NCBI GenBank assembly: GCA_017529875.1
Contig: JAFXNC010000005.1
Location: forward strand, 35,786 to 99,785
Direction: 5' to 3'
Length of the DNA: 64,000 bases
DNA from: Ruminococcus sp.
GTDB taxonomy: Bacteria > Bacillota > Clostridia > Oscillospirales > Ruminococcaceae
Numbering within the stretch: position 1 is the stretch's first letter; each line of letters begins with the position of its first letter. Below are positions 33,509-41,366 of the stretch, piece after piece. The notes under the pieces were generated by a model. It did not search any database, was not told where the DNA came from, and worked only from the letters and a program-made list of their open reading frames with translations. A program made the translations under genes and the position numbers.

Positions 33509-34465
33509 ATGTTTTGTCCGGTATGCGGAAAACCAGTCAGGGAGGGAGCAGTGTTCTGCGGGAACTGCGGCGCAAGGCTCGCACAGGCTGCAAAGCCTGC
33601 TCAGCCTGCACCTGTTCAACCGGCGGCGCCAAAGCCTGCGCCTGCTGCGCCCAAGCCCCGCAAGAAGGCTGCAAAAGGCTATGGAGTTCCCGTGGCGCTG
33701 TGTTCGGTGGTGCTGCTGATGTTCGCGGCGGCATTTGTGTTGTTCATCAAGCCTGGGTTTCTCATGAGCACCGACGACAGCAGCTCGAAGTCTGACAGCT
33801 CCGATGTGAGCGAGGCCGATGCCTCAGAGGAAGATGTGTCCTCCGCAGCCGTGACTGCGGCGACAGTCACCCGGACAAAGCCCGAAGTGACTACCGCCCC
33901 GGAGGTCACAGGCGAGAGCGATACCGTCACCGAGCCGGAGAAGACTGCTCCCGAGGAGACCACCGCCGCCACCACCCGCAGTAAGGAGCAGGAGAAGGTC
34001 TACAAGGAGGCCATGAAGTTCTCCACCGAAGAGCGCCCGGACTTCGGGGAGTTCGAGTGGTGCTTCGGGCAGTACGGCCTGATGTACGAGCCACCTTCCG
34101 GGGCGGAGAAGATAACCGACAAGCTGGGCTACTCCGGGGGCTGGAAAGCCATGATCGTCTACGACCCCAACAACCTTGAAGGCAGCTACTGCCGGGAGCT
34201 GGACAACATCAGCATCGAGGTGGAGGGCAAGAAGGTGCGCCTCACCATAGACTGGTACAGAATGGAGCTGGAAGGCGAGCTCTACGACGAGCAGGATATG
34301 GGCGACACTCTCTTTACCGGGCAGACCACCAACGAGGGCATAACCGTTTCCGGGGCGGCGGAGATATCCATAAACAATCTGTGGAAGTCCGGCGGCAAGG
34401 AATACGCCGTAGGTGCTATGATAACCTCCGAGGGCCTGCCGGCTTACGTTGCCATGATAAGATGA
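33509..34465 (+). CDS. Zinc-ribbon membrane protein with extracellular domain
   Basis: 318 residues. An N-terminal zinc ribbon (CPVCGKPV... CGNCGARL, residues 3-25), a Pro/Ala/Lys linker, one membrane helix (about 62-82), a Ser/Thr/Asp/Glu stalk (about 90-165) and a folded C-terminal domain of 150 residues with many aromatic residues (EFEWCFGQYGLMYEPP, WKAMIVYDPN). The topology puts the ribbon in the cytosol and the C-domain outside. AAAGGAGG sets the start. The architecture is common in Ruminococcaceae, but no function is known to me. Confidence 0.78.
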   Translation: MFCPVCGKPVREGAVFCGNCGARLAQAAKPAQPAPVQPAAPKPAPAAPKPRKKAAKGYGVPVALCSVVLLMFAAAFVLFIKPGFLMSTDDSSSKSDSSDVSEADASEEDVSSAAVTAATVTRTKPEVTTAPEVTGESDTVTEPEKTAPEETTAATTRSKEQEKVYKEAMKFSTEERPDFGEFEWCFGQYGLMYEPPSGAEKITDKLGYSGGWKAMIVYDPNNLEGSYCRELDNISIEVEGKKVRLTIDWYRMELEGELYDEQDMGDTLFTGQTTNEGITVSGAAEISINNLWKSGGKEYAVGAMITSEGLPAYVAMIR

Positions 34466-34653
34466 AACACAACGCCTTGACTGTTTTATGGATTTGCAGT
34501 ATAGTACCGGACTTCGGAGACAGCACCGTTTTATCAGGTGTGCTGACATTCCGCCACAAGGTCCTCACACAGGACTGCCCCGACGAAGATCTCGTGACCG
34601 TCTGCAAGGCGAAGTGCGAGTACTGCAAAGCCGCATATGCTTATTCCGTGTAA
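34462..34653 (+). CDS. Doubtful 63-residue Cys-containing ORF
   Basis: Its ATG overlaps the stop of the previous gene as ATGA, but no ribosome site precedes it. The last 37 residues contain four Cys (QDCPDED, VCKAKCEYCKA). A promoter-like pair, TTGACT (34477-34482), 17 bases, TATAGT (34500-34505), lies inside it, so a shorter product from the GTG at 34540 is possible. It ends just before the terminator. May be real or may be spacer. Confidence 0.25.
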   Translation: MKHNALTVLWICSIVPDFGDSTVLSGVLTFRHKVLTQDCPDEDLVTVCKAKCEYCKAAYAYSV

Positions 34654-34665
34654 ACCGATAAAAGG

Positions 34666-34708
34666 ATACCGCCCGCACCTGCGCCGATGCTGCAAGTGCG
34701 GGCGGTAT
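34666..34708. terminator. Bidirectional terminator
   Basis: ATACCGCCCGCAC (34666-34678) and GTGCGGGCGGTAT (34696-34708) form a 13-bp perfect stem between two convergent genes. Confidence 0.85.
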
Positions 34709-34712
34709 TCGT

Positions 34713-36782
34713 TTACCGGCAGGAGTGCCGGATATTGGTCACAGCCACCTGATCGCCGGTGACTGCGGCGTAGATCTTCTGATTTATGCCGTTCATTTCA
34801 AGGGTGTCGTTTATGGATATGCCGCCGTTCTCGGTGATGACGGTTATCTTGCTGCTACCCGCCTTAAAGGTCACTTCAGTGTCGTAGCCGTCGCGGTTGA
34901 GCTGCATCCAGTTGTCCCAGCTGCCGAAAGCGTCGGTCTTCTCCACGTCCAGCTTGGCGATGCAGCCCTTGTCGTTCTCCCAGAACTCGCCGTCGAACCT
35001 GACGAATGCCAGCTCACGGTAGCCCTTGCCCCCGATCCTGCCGTCATCGGAGCAGTACAGCGCGATGAAGGGGCAGTGCCATATCAGCCTTGCAGTGGGC
35101 AGGCACCTGGTGTGGAAGGTGAGTTTAAGGCCGTCCTTTATCTCCACCCCCTCCGAGGAGGCGGTGCGGTAGCCGTCGATCTGAACGTTGGGCATATCTC
35201 CCGCCGGGACGTCGATATAGCTGATCTTCTCGGCTATCCTGGGGATGTAGTCGGCAGGGCTCGCAGTCTGAGCCTGAACGGAGTGCAGGTCGCTGATGCT
35301 GCAATTCTCGCCGGTCAGCCCGATGTACAAGAACCTCGAACTGTCAGGCAGCGCAACGGTTACTTCCGCGGTCTGACTCTTGCTTATTATGCGTATCAGC
35401 GCATGGTCGCTTATCCGGACGGCCTCCAGCCTGTATTCACCCTTGTGTTTGCTGTCAGAGCCAGAGTTTGTGAGCCTGGTCTGCATCTTTCTTGCGCCGG
35501 CGGTCTCGGTCTTGCCGTCGAACCACACCTCGCCGTACTCGAAATACATATACTCGGCTATGGTCCTTTCGTCGGTATGGACTTTGCCGTCATGGGCGTC
35601 GAACAGTATCATGGAGGGCACCGGAGCTTTCCCGCCCTCGGAGCCGACCTTCAAGGAAACTGTGGTCATGCAGTCGGTGATGAGTATGCCTGCGGAGACG
35701 GCGCTCCTGTGCTCAGCCACATTGAGCACGCCGTTTATGTCGGACTCGTTGGCCTCGGCACGTTCCTTCATCTCGTACTCGGTGTCCACATCTATCAGGT
35801 GGAGCATGAGCCTTGCGTAGTAGGGGTCAAACTGCGTGCCTGCGCCCTTGACGATCTCCTCGCGCACCTTGTCCTGGGATAAGGGGTCGCGGTAGCTGCG
35901 TATGGAGGTCATGGCGTCGTAGGCGTCCGCCACCGAGACTATCCTTGCGATCTCGGGGATATCCTCGCCTTTCAGACCGTCGGGATAGCCCTTGCCGTCG
36001 TAGCGTTCGTGATGATAGTGGGCGCCGATGGCAAGGTAGGGGTACTCGGTTATCTTGTCAAGTATCTGCGCTCCCAGAACAGGGTGCTGCTTGACCGTTT
36101 CGTATTCCTCGGCGGTGAGCCTGCCCTTTTTGTTGATTATGCTGATCGGAATGCCTATCTTGCCCACGTCGTGGAGAAGCGCTGTGTGGTAGACCTCGTC
36201 ACATTCCTCCTCGGACTTGTGGCTCATCTCAGCGAGCCTGCGGGAGTACTCGGCCACTCTCGCGGAATGACCGTGGGTATACTTGTCCTTGGCATCAATG
36301 GCGTTCACAAGGGCTGTGGCAGTCTGCTCAAACAGATCCTGCATTCGTTTCTGCTCCCTTTCAAGCTTTGACTGGTTAAGATAGATTATGACCATCATCA
36401 GCACCGTGAACAGCATTGAGAACAGTCCCGGGATGCTGGTAAGGTTTTTCTGCGCTATCATCTGGACCACCAGTATGGGGGACTGCCCTAAGATTATCAC
36501 CATGGAGGTGATGAACCCGAATTTCTTGTAGAACAGCACCATTACCACAAGGCAGATACTGGAAAGGGACGAAAAGACTCCCGCGAATGCCGACAGCGGC
36601 AGTTCTTTCCCCCAGATAGTCATGACCGCTCCGGAACGCGCCGCGATCACGGTGCAGACATAGAGCAGCAGATACATGATAATGGGTATGATTATGTAGT
36701 ATTTCGACCTTTTTCTGCGGCGGAAAAGGAAATCAAGCTTTCCGGACTTGCGGATATTGTTGTTTGTATCGGATATTTTCAT
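34713..36782 (-). CDS. Membrane HD-GYP protein with a C-terminal beta-rich domain
   Basis: 689 residues. Four or five membrane helices (about 25-135), then an HD-GYP domain (about 145-320): ALLHDVGKIGIP holds the HD dyad, HYHHERYDGKGYPDG the GYP loop, and DAYDAMTS the following metal ligand, so it should hydrolyse c-di-GMP. Unusually the catalytic domain is followed by 350 more residues rich in beta strands (about 345-689), including DGLKLTFHTRCLPTARLIW and FYIGL-type strands. That region resembles a carbohydrate-esterase-like N-domain or other jelly-roll module, but I cannot name it. Start at the second ATG, five bases after GAGGA. Confidence 0.83.
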   Translation of the reverse strand: MKISDTNNNIRKSGKLDFLFRRRKRSKYYIIIPIIMYLLLYVCTVIAARSGAVMTIWGKELPLSAFAGVFSSLSSICLVVMVLFYKKFGFITSMVIILGQSPILVVQMIAQKNLTSIPGLFSMLFTVLMMVIIYLNQSKLEREQKRMQDLFEQTATALVNAIDAKDKYTHGHSARVAEYSRRLAEMSHKSEEECDEVYHTALLHDVGKIGIPISIINKKGRLTAEEYETVKQHPVLGAQILDKITEYPYLAIGAHYHHERYDGKGYPDGLKGEDIPEIARIVSVADAYDAMTSIRSYRDPLSQDKVREEIVKGAGTQFDPYYARLMLHLIDVDTEYEMKERAEANESDINGVLNVAEHRSAVSAGILITDCMTTVSLKVGSEGGKAPVPSMILFDAHDGKVHTDERTIAEYMYFEYGEVWFDGKTETAGARKMQTRLTNSGSDSKHKGEYRLEAVRISDHALIRIISKSQTAEVTVALPDSSRFLYIGLTGENCSISDLHSVQAQTASPADYIPRIAEKISYIDVPAGDMPNVQIDGYRTASSEGVEIKDGLKLTFHTRCLPTARLIWHCPFIALYCSDDGRIGGKGYRELAFVRFDGEFWENDKGCIAKLDVEKTDAFGSWDNWMQLNRDGYDTEVTFKAGSSKITVITENGGISINDTLEMNGINQKIYAAVTGDQVAVTNIRHSCR

Positions 36783-36914
36783 CTTCATCCTCGTTTTCCT
36801 GACTGCGATCCAACTCTCCGACTATCAGTAATAAAAAACGCCCGAAAACCAAAGTAACTGCGGCTGCGAGCGTAAAAAAGCATAACAAAGCGGCAGACCT
36901 GCGCCGCCTGTTTA

Positions 36915-36943
36915 ATGGTATCAGAACACTGCCCTTTTGTCAA
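36915..36943 (-). promoter_or_regulatory. Promoter of the HD-GYP gene
   Basis: Minus strand TTGACA (36938-36943), 17 bases, TACCAT (36915-36920). It leaves a leader of about 125 bases in which I see no known riboswitch. Confidence 0.65.
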
Positions 36944-37033
36944 GCCCCTTACGAGGATATTTAACAAACAAAACATCATATTTAGAGCTTTGTATATAAT
37001 TCGCAGGATTATCCAGCTTTTTTAAACAAAACG

Positions 37034-37072
37034 CCTAACCGCCCGATGCCGTTTCCGGCAGGGGCGGTCAGG
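37034..37072 (-). terminator. Terminator of the 150-residue hypothetical gene
   Basis: CCTAACCGCCC (37034-37044) pairs with GGGCGGTCAGG (37062-37072) with one mismatch; on the minus strand GCGTTTTGTTT follows. Confidence 0.8.
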
Positions 37073-37079
37073 CTGATAT

Positions 37080-37532
37080 TCAGAGCACGAACTCCTCCAC
37101 CGCAAAGGGCACCATATTCCGGTGGAACTTCACCACGAAACCGCAGGGGTAATGGTTCACGGTGCCGAAGGTCATCATGAAGCCGCTGTCATGAGGGAAG
37201 GGCAGCGGCCCTGAGGAATACTCGCCCACATACAGCTGGTTCACCTCATAGCCCCTGTCCAGGGCGTCGGGATACCACCTGTCGCCTTTCAGACTGAAAT
37301 GCTTGAGCCACGCTCTGGCTTTGCTGACACATTCATCGAAGCTTCTGAGCACCCTTGCGGCCGCATCCGCATCCTCCTCGGAGATCAGATACTTTTTCGC
37401 CTGTATCGTGATGACCATGTCGCGGGTATAGATATCGGCAGCGCCGTTGAATATACTGAACTTTCCGAAATCCCTTTTCTCCAGGATGTCTATGACTTCC
37501 TCTGCGGTGTAGATCACTCTGTCGCCTGACAT
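37080..37532 (-). CDS. Hypothetical protein
   Basis: 150 residues, soluble, no signal peptide. N-terminal half alpha-helical with an EEVIDILEKRDFGKFSIF segment, C-terminal half beta-rich and aromatic (WYPDALDRGYEVNQLYVGEY, GFMMTFGTVNHYPCGFVVKF). GGAG lies eight bases before the ATG at 37532. It has its own promoter and terminator, so it stands alone. I do not recognise the family. Confidence 0.7.
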   Translation of the reverse strand: MSGDRVIYTAEEVIDILEKRDFGKFSIFNGAADIYTRDMVITIQAKKYLISEEDADAAARVLRSFDECVSKARAWLKHFSLKGDRWYPDALDRGYEVNQLYVGEYSSGPLPFPHDSGFMMTFGTVNHYPCGFVVKFHRNMVPFAVEEFVL

Positions 37533-37579
37533 AAAGCTCACTCCTTCTGTTACGGTGATCGGGCATCTGCTTTATTTAT

Positions 37580-37608
37580 ATTATACCATACCCCGGCAGG
37601 TTTTTCAA
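37580..37608 (-). promoter_or_regulatory. Promoter of the 150-residue hypothetical gene
   Basis: Minus strand TTGAAA (37603-37608), 17 bases, TATAAT (37580-37585). It is divergent from the promoter at 37623 with 14 bases between the -35 boxes. Confidence 0.8.
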
Positions 37609-37622
37609 CCTGCAAAAAAAGG

Positions 37623-37651
37623 TTGAAATCTGAAAGAAAATATGATATAAT
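37623..37651 (+). promoter_or_regulatory. Promoter of the VTT-acyltransferase gene
   Basis: TTGAAA (37623-37628), 17 bases, TATAAT (37646-37651). Confidence 0.8.
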
Positions 37652-37683
37652 TGTTTCAGAACGATGAAAAAAGGCGGTGCACA

Positions 37684-39525
37684 ATGAAAGGAAAAAACAT
37701 TGAACGGGCAGTGATCGGCCTGTCGCTGATAGCTATAATAGTGCTGTTCGTTTGTTTTTTTAAGGATATAATGGTCCCGCTGTTCAGCATGGAGTTCGGG
37801 GGCAACTTTGACGGCGCCAGGGATCTGCTGGAATCCAAGGGCTGGCTCGGGGCGCTCTGCGTGATACTGATAGAGGCTCTGCAAATGGTGGTTGTGTTTA
37901 TCCCTGCGGAGTTCATACAGGTGTCGTCGGGACTCAGTTATCCCTTTCATATGTCGCTGGTGCTATGCGACCTGGGAGTATGCCTGGGGGCGACGCTGAT
38001 ATTCCTGCTTTCGCGCATCTGCCGCATCGGCACAGATAAATACGCCCGCAGCAAGCAGCAGATCAGCGCGATCTCCGCCCGGACGAGAGGCCGCAGCGTG
38101 ATGGTGCTGATGCTTCTGCTGTTCATCACCCCCATAGTGCCCTTCGGCGCCATATGCTACTACGGCAGCGGCACCGACCTGAAATACCGCCGGTATCTCC
38201 TGACCGTTGCCGTCGGCGTTATCCCCTCGATCATCACCTCGAACCTTATCGGCACTTCGGCAAAGGCCTTTATCCGCAACGCTATCCCGGTGTGGCTGCT
38301 GGTCATCATCATAGTACTGCTTATGATACTGCTGCTGGTGATGCTGTGGTTCCTGCTTGACAAGGTGCTGTTCAGAGGCAAGGACTGCACCCCCGATTCA
38401 GCCACCTATTTCGTTTTTTTCAGACTGGTGGGATTCCTGCGCAAGCGCAAGCAGCGCCTTCACATCGACAACGAAAAGCTCAAAGGCGTCAAGCCTCCCT
38501 ACATCCTCATGTGCAACCATGCCTCCTTCTACGACTTCTACTATGTGAAGATGCTGGTGGGGGAGGATAACCTTTCCTATATCGTCAACAGCCATATCGG
38601 CTCGGGTAAGATACTCAGGAAACTCCGGAACAAAGCGGGCTTTATCCCGAAGAAGCTGTTCTGCCCCGACACGGCAGGTCTCAAAATGATGCATATGCTC
38701 AACAAGGGTTACTCCGTTGCGGTGTTCCCGGAGGGGCGGCTCTCCGTTGACGGGCGCTGCTATCCAATAGTCGAGAAGGGGACACGGTTCTATAAAAAGC
38801 GGGGGCTGCCCCTTGTCCTTGCGAACATCTCCGGCGCTTATTATGCAAACCCGAAGTGGCGCAAGAAGTTCCTCAGATCGGATATCAAGGTCTCGGTCAG
38901 ACGGGTCATAAGCAGCGAGGAAATGAAGGAGCTTTCCGTGGAGGAGCTGGACGAGATCATCATGTCCTCTATCTCCTGTGACGAGAATACCGAGCATTTC
39001 AACCGCTACAAGGCCGGGAACAAGGCGAAGGGTCTTGAAAACATCCTATACAGGTGTGCCGACTGCGGCGAGCTTTATACTACCGCCGCCGAGGGCAGCG
39101 ACCTGATCTGTACCTCCTGCGGCGCAAGGCATCACCTTGATGAGACCTACCGTTTCACAGACAGTGCTGAGAGCATCCCCGCCTACTACGACAGGATAAA
39201 GGCGCTGGAAAGAGCGGAGCTTGAAGGCTTCACCCTGCACACGGAGGTAGATACAAAAGTATTCCCCAAGGACGGAGGCCGCCCCCGCAGGGAGCACGGC
39301 GAATGTACTTTGACCGGTGAGGGTTTCACTTATACCTCTGATAAGATAAGCTTCACCGTCCCCATTGTTAAGCTGCCCGCCCTTGCTTTCTCCTGCAACA
39401 GCGAGTTCGAGCTCTATCATGAGAAGGAGCTTTACTATTTCTACCCGGTGAAGGAACGCCGACAGACCGCTCGCTGGGCTCTGATAACCGACCTGCTTTA
39501 CGAGGTGAACAATGAAAAAAGATAA
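37684..39525 (+). CDS. VTT/DedA membrane domain fused to a PlsC-type acyltransferase and zinc ribbon
   Basis: 613 residues in three parts. First, a VTT (DedA, SNARE-associated) membrane domain (about 1-225) with the re-entrant segments VVVFIPAEFIQVSSGLSYPF and TPIVPFGAICYYGSG. Second, a lysophospholipid acyltransferase domain (about 255-450) with the catalytic H-x4-D as NHASFYD and the substrate loop VFPEGR. Third, a C-terminal zinc ribbon (CADCGELY... CTSCGARH) and a beta-rich tail. VTT proteins move lipids across the membrane and PlsC enzymes acylate lysolipids, so one chain may transport and remodel phospholipid. Start at ATG 37684; the ribosome site (AGGCGGTG) is weak. Its end overlaps the next gene by 14 bases. 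Confidence 0.85.
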   Translation: MKGKNIERAVIGLSLIAIIVLFVCFFKDIMVPLFSMEFGGNFDGARDLLESKGWLGALCVILIEALQMVVVFIPAEFIQVSSGLSYPFHMSLVLCDLGVCLGATLIFLLSRICRIGTDKYARSKQQISAISARTRGRSVMVLMLLLFITPIVPFGAICYYGSGTDLKYRRYLLTVAVGVIPSIITSNLIGTSAKAFIRNAIPVWLLVIIIVLLMILLLVMLWFLLDKVLFRGKDCTPDSATYFVFFRLVGFLRKRKQRLHIDNEKLKGVKPPYILMCNHASFYDFYYVKMLVGEDNLSYIVNSHIGSGKILRKLRNKAGFIPKKLFCPDTAGLKMMHMLNKGYSVAVFPEGRLSVDGRCYPIVEKGTRFYKKRGLPLVLANISGAYYANPKWRKKFLRSDIKVSVRRVISSEEMKELSVEELDEIIMSSISCDENTEHFNRYKAGNKAKGLENILYRCADCGELYTTAAEGSDLICTSCGARHHLDETYRFTDSAESIPAYYDRIKALERAELEGFTLHTEVDTKVFPKDGGRPRREHGECTLTGEGFTYTSDKISFTVPIVKLPALAFSCNSEFELYHEKELYYFYPVKERRQTARWALITDLLYEVNNEKR

Positions 39526-40939
39526 AGAAAAAGCCCTGATAGATATTTCACTGAAGACCTTCATCCAGGTGACTGTGCTGCTTGTGGTTTTGCTGGCGGC
39601 AGCTGTCGTCCTGACCTATGTGATCCCTGCGGGACAGTTCGGCACGCTGCCTAACGGCGACACCGACTACACGGTCTATGAGCGCCTCGAGGGGTCTCAG
39701 GGCATCAGCATCTGGAAGGGCATACTGGCGCCGCTGCTGGTGTTCGGCTCTGACGACGGGCTTACGCTCATAATGCTTTCGGTCTTCCTGCTTGTGATCG
39801 CGGGGGCATTCCAGGTGATGAACGACACCGGCGGCATCAACGCCCTGGTGGGCGCTGTCTCTGACCGCTTCAAGACCAGAAAAAAACTGCTGATCGCAGT
39901 GCTGTCGCTGCTGTTCATGAGCTTCGGAGCATTCCTGGGGCTCTTTGAGGAAATGCTCACCATGCTCCCCATCGTGGCCATACTCTGCGTTATGAACGGC
40001 TTTGACTCCTTTACGGGATTCTTGGTCTGCATAGTCTCCTGCGGATTCGGATTCGCCAGTGCCATAACGAATCCATTTACGGTCCTGCTGGCGTCGGAGA
40101 TCATAGGCGTCGATCCCATGGAGAACATCTGGTACAGGATCGTGATTTTCTTCGTGATGTATCTGCTGCTGCTGGGGTTCATATTCCTCTATCTGCGCAG
40201 CATCAGAAAAGACCCCGCCAAGAGCTGCACCTATGAGCACGATCTCAGGCTGAAAGCCGCCGGAGCCCATGCCAAAGAGAGCGCCACCGCCGACCGCAGG
40301 CGCAAGCTCACCGTATACAGCGTATTTCTTGTAATGAGCCTCGTGATGATAGTGGTCTGCTCCCTCATCCCTGCGGTCAGGGGCTATACCGTTGTCGTCC
40401 TGACAGCCTATTTCCTTATCTTCGGCCCCGCAGCAGGTGCGCTGTGCCGTTCGCCGATGAAGGACGTGTTCGGGAGCTTTTTCAAAGGCATAACAGGGGC
40501 GCTGCCTACCATAGTGTTTATAAGCCTTTCGGCGTCGGTGAAATACGTCTTCGACGAGGGCAGCATACTCCCTACCATAGCCAATCAGATCAACGACCTT
40601 GCCGAGGGGAAGAACATATTCCTGATAGCCCTGACCGTTTACGGAGTGGTGCTGTTTCTGGAATTCTTTATCTCATCCTCAACGGCTAAGGCTATCCTGG
40701 TCATGGGGCTTTTATCGGTTATGGATCTCGGCCTCACCGGCAGGATGTCGGTGCTGATCTATACTTTCGCCGACGGATATACCAATCTGCTTTTCCCCAC
40801 GTCGCCGGTGCTGCTGATATCCCTTTCCATGATGGAGACCAACTATTTCAAGTGGGTAAAACGCAGCTGGCCGCTGTTTATCGTGAATCTGCTGCTGGTG
40901 TTTGCTTTCATCGCAGGGGGTATCGCCGTGGGCTACTGA
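39512..40939 (+). CDS. YfcC-family carrier (DcuC-like membrane transporter)
   Basis: 475 residues, 11 to 12 membrane helices. Family motifs are VLTYVIPAGQF near the N-end, FGAFLGLFEEMLTMLPI, and a second-half FISSSTAKAILVMGLLS with TSPVLLISLS. Members of the YfcC/ArcD-like family carry amino acids, C4-dicarboxylates or short peptides. GAGGTG lies before the ATG, within the end of the acyltransferase gene; the 14-base overlap couples the two. Confidence 0.85.
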   Translation: MKKDKEKALIDISLKTFIQVTVLLVVLLAAAVVLTYVIPAGQFGTLPNGDTDYTVYERLEGSQGISIWKGILAPLLVFGSDDGLTLIMLSVFLLVIAGAFQVMNDTGGINALVGAVSDRFKTRKKLLIAVLSLLFMSFGAFLGLFEEMLTMLPIVAILCVMNGFDSFTGFLVCIVSCGFGFASAITNPFTVLLASEIIGVDPMENIWYRIVIFFVMYLLLLGFIFLYLRSIRKDPAKSCTYEHDLRLKAAGAHAKESATADRRRKLTVYSVFLVMSLVMIVVCSLIPAVRGYTVVVLTAYFLIFGPAAGALCRSPMKDVFGSFFKGITGALPTIVFISLSASVKYVFDEGSILPTIANQINDLAEGKNIFLIALTVYGVVLFLEFFISSSTAKAILVMGLLSVMDLGLTGRMSVLIYTFADGYTNLLFPTSPVLLISLSMMETNYFKWVKRSWPLFIVNLLLVFAFIAGGIAVGY

Positions 40940-40991
40940 CCGTTCAGGAGCGAAACCGGATCTGCCTGCAATACAAAAAGGAGATGAGCTT

Positions 40992-41287
40992 GTGAGATAC
41001 AAAGCACTTAGAGCCGTCGCAGCCGCAGCTGCGCTGATGCTGGCGGGGACTGCCGTTCTTCCGGCCTTTGCCGTGGGAGAGGGGAGCGTATCCGGCGGCG
41101 AGCCGATCACTCCCGACGACGGAGATTATCTGCCAGCGAACCGGACAGCAGCGACAGCGAGCCCGACAGCACCCCCGAAAAGCCCGCCGACACCAACCCG
41201 GCCACAGGTCTCCCCGCTGCGGTGTTCATGCTAATGCCTTTGTCGGCAGCAGCCCTCCTGACCGCCGGAAGATCGAAGAAACACTGA
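40992..41287 (+). pseudogene. Frameshifted small surface protein with NPATG anchor
   Basis: Read in one frame from a GTG at 40992 behind AAAGGAG, the first 46 residues are a clear signal peptide (LRAVAAAAALMLAG, cleaved at PAFA) and mature start. Around 41127-41131 the sensible reading moves by one base: the frame from 41135 gives SEPDSSDSEPDSTPEKP, then NPATG, a hydrophobic helix and the basic tail GRSKKH, ending at 41287. Without the shift the product stops at 41234 with a nonsense tail. One base is missing or two are extra. It is a pseudogene, a sequencing error or, less likely, a programmed frameshift; there is no slippery run. Stalk and anchor resemble those of 26063-26710. Confidence 0.7.
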
Positions 41288-41302
41288 GCTAAGATATATA
41301 TA

Positions 41303-41334
41303 AAAGCCGATGCAGATCAACCTGCATCGGCTTT
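41303..41334. terminator. Bidirectional terminator
   Basis: AAAGCCGATGCAG (41303-41315) and CTGCATCGGCTTT (41322-41334), 13-bp perfect stem between convergent transcripts. Confidence 0.9.
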
Positions 41335-41366
41335 GCTGTCATATTCGGCCTTTGTTCGACGACCGT

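Noticed and set aside
36789..36910. c-di-GMP riboswitch ahead of the HD-GYP gene
   Set aside because: No CGCAAAGCC-like or GGUAGCGGGGUUACC-like segment was found in the leader.
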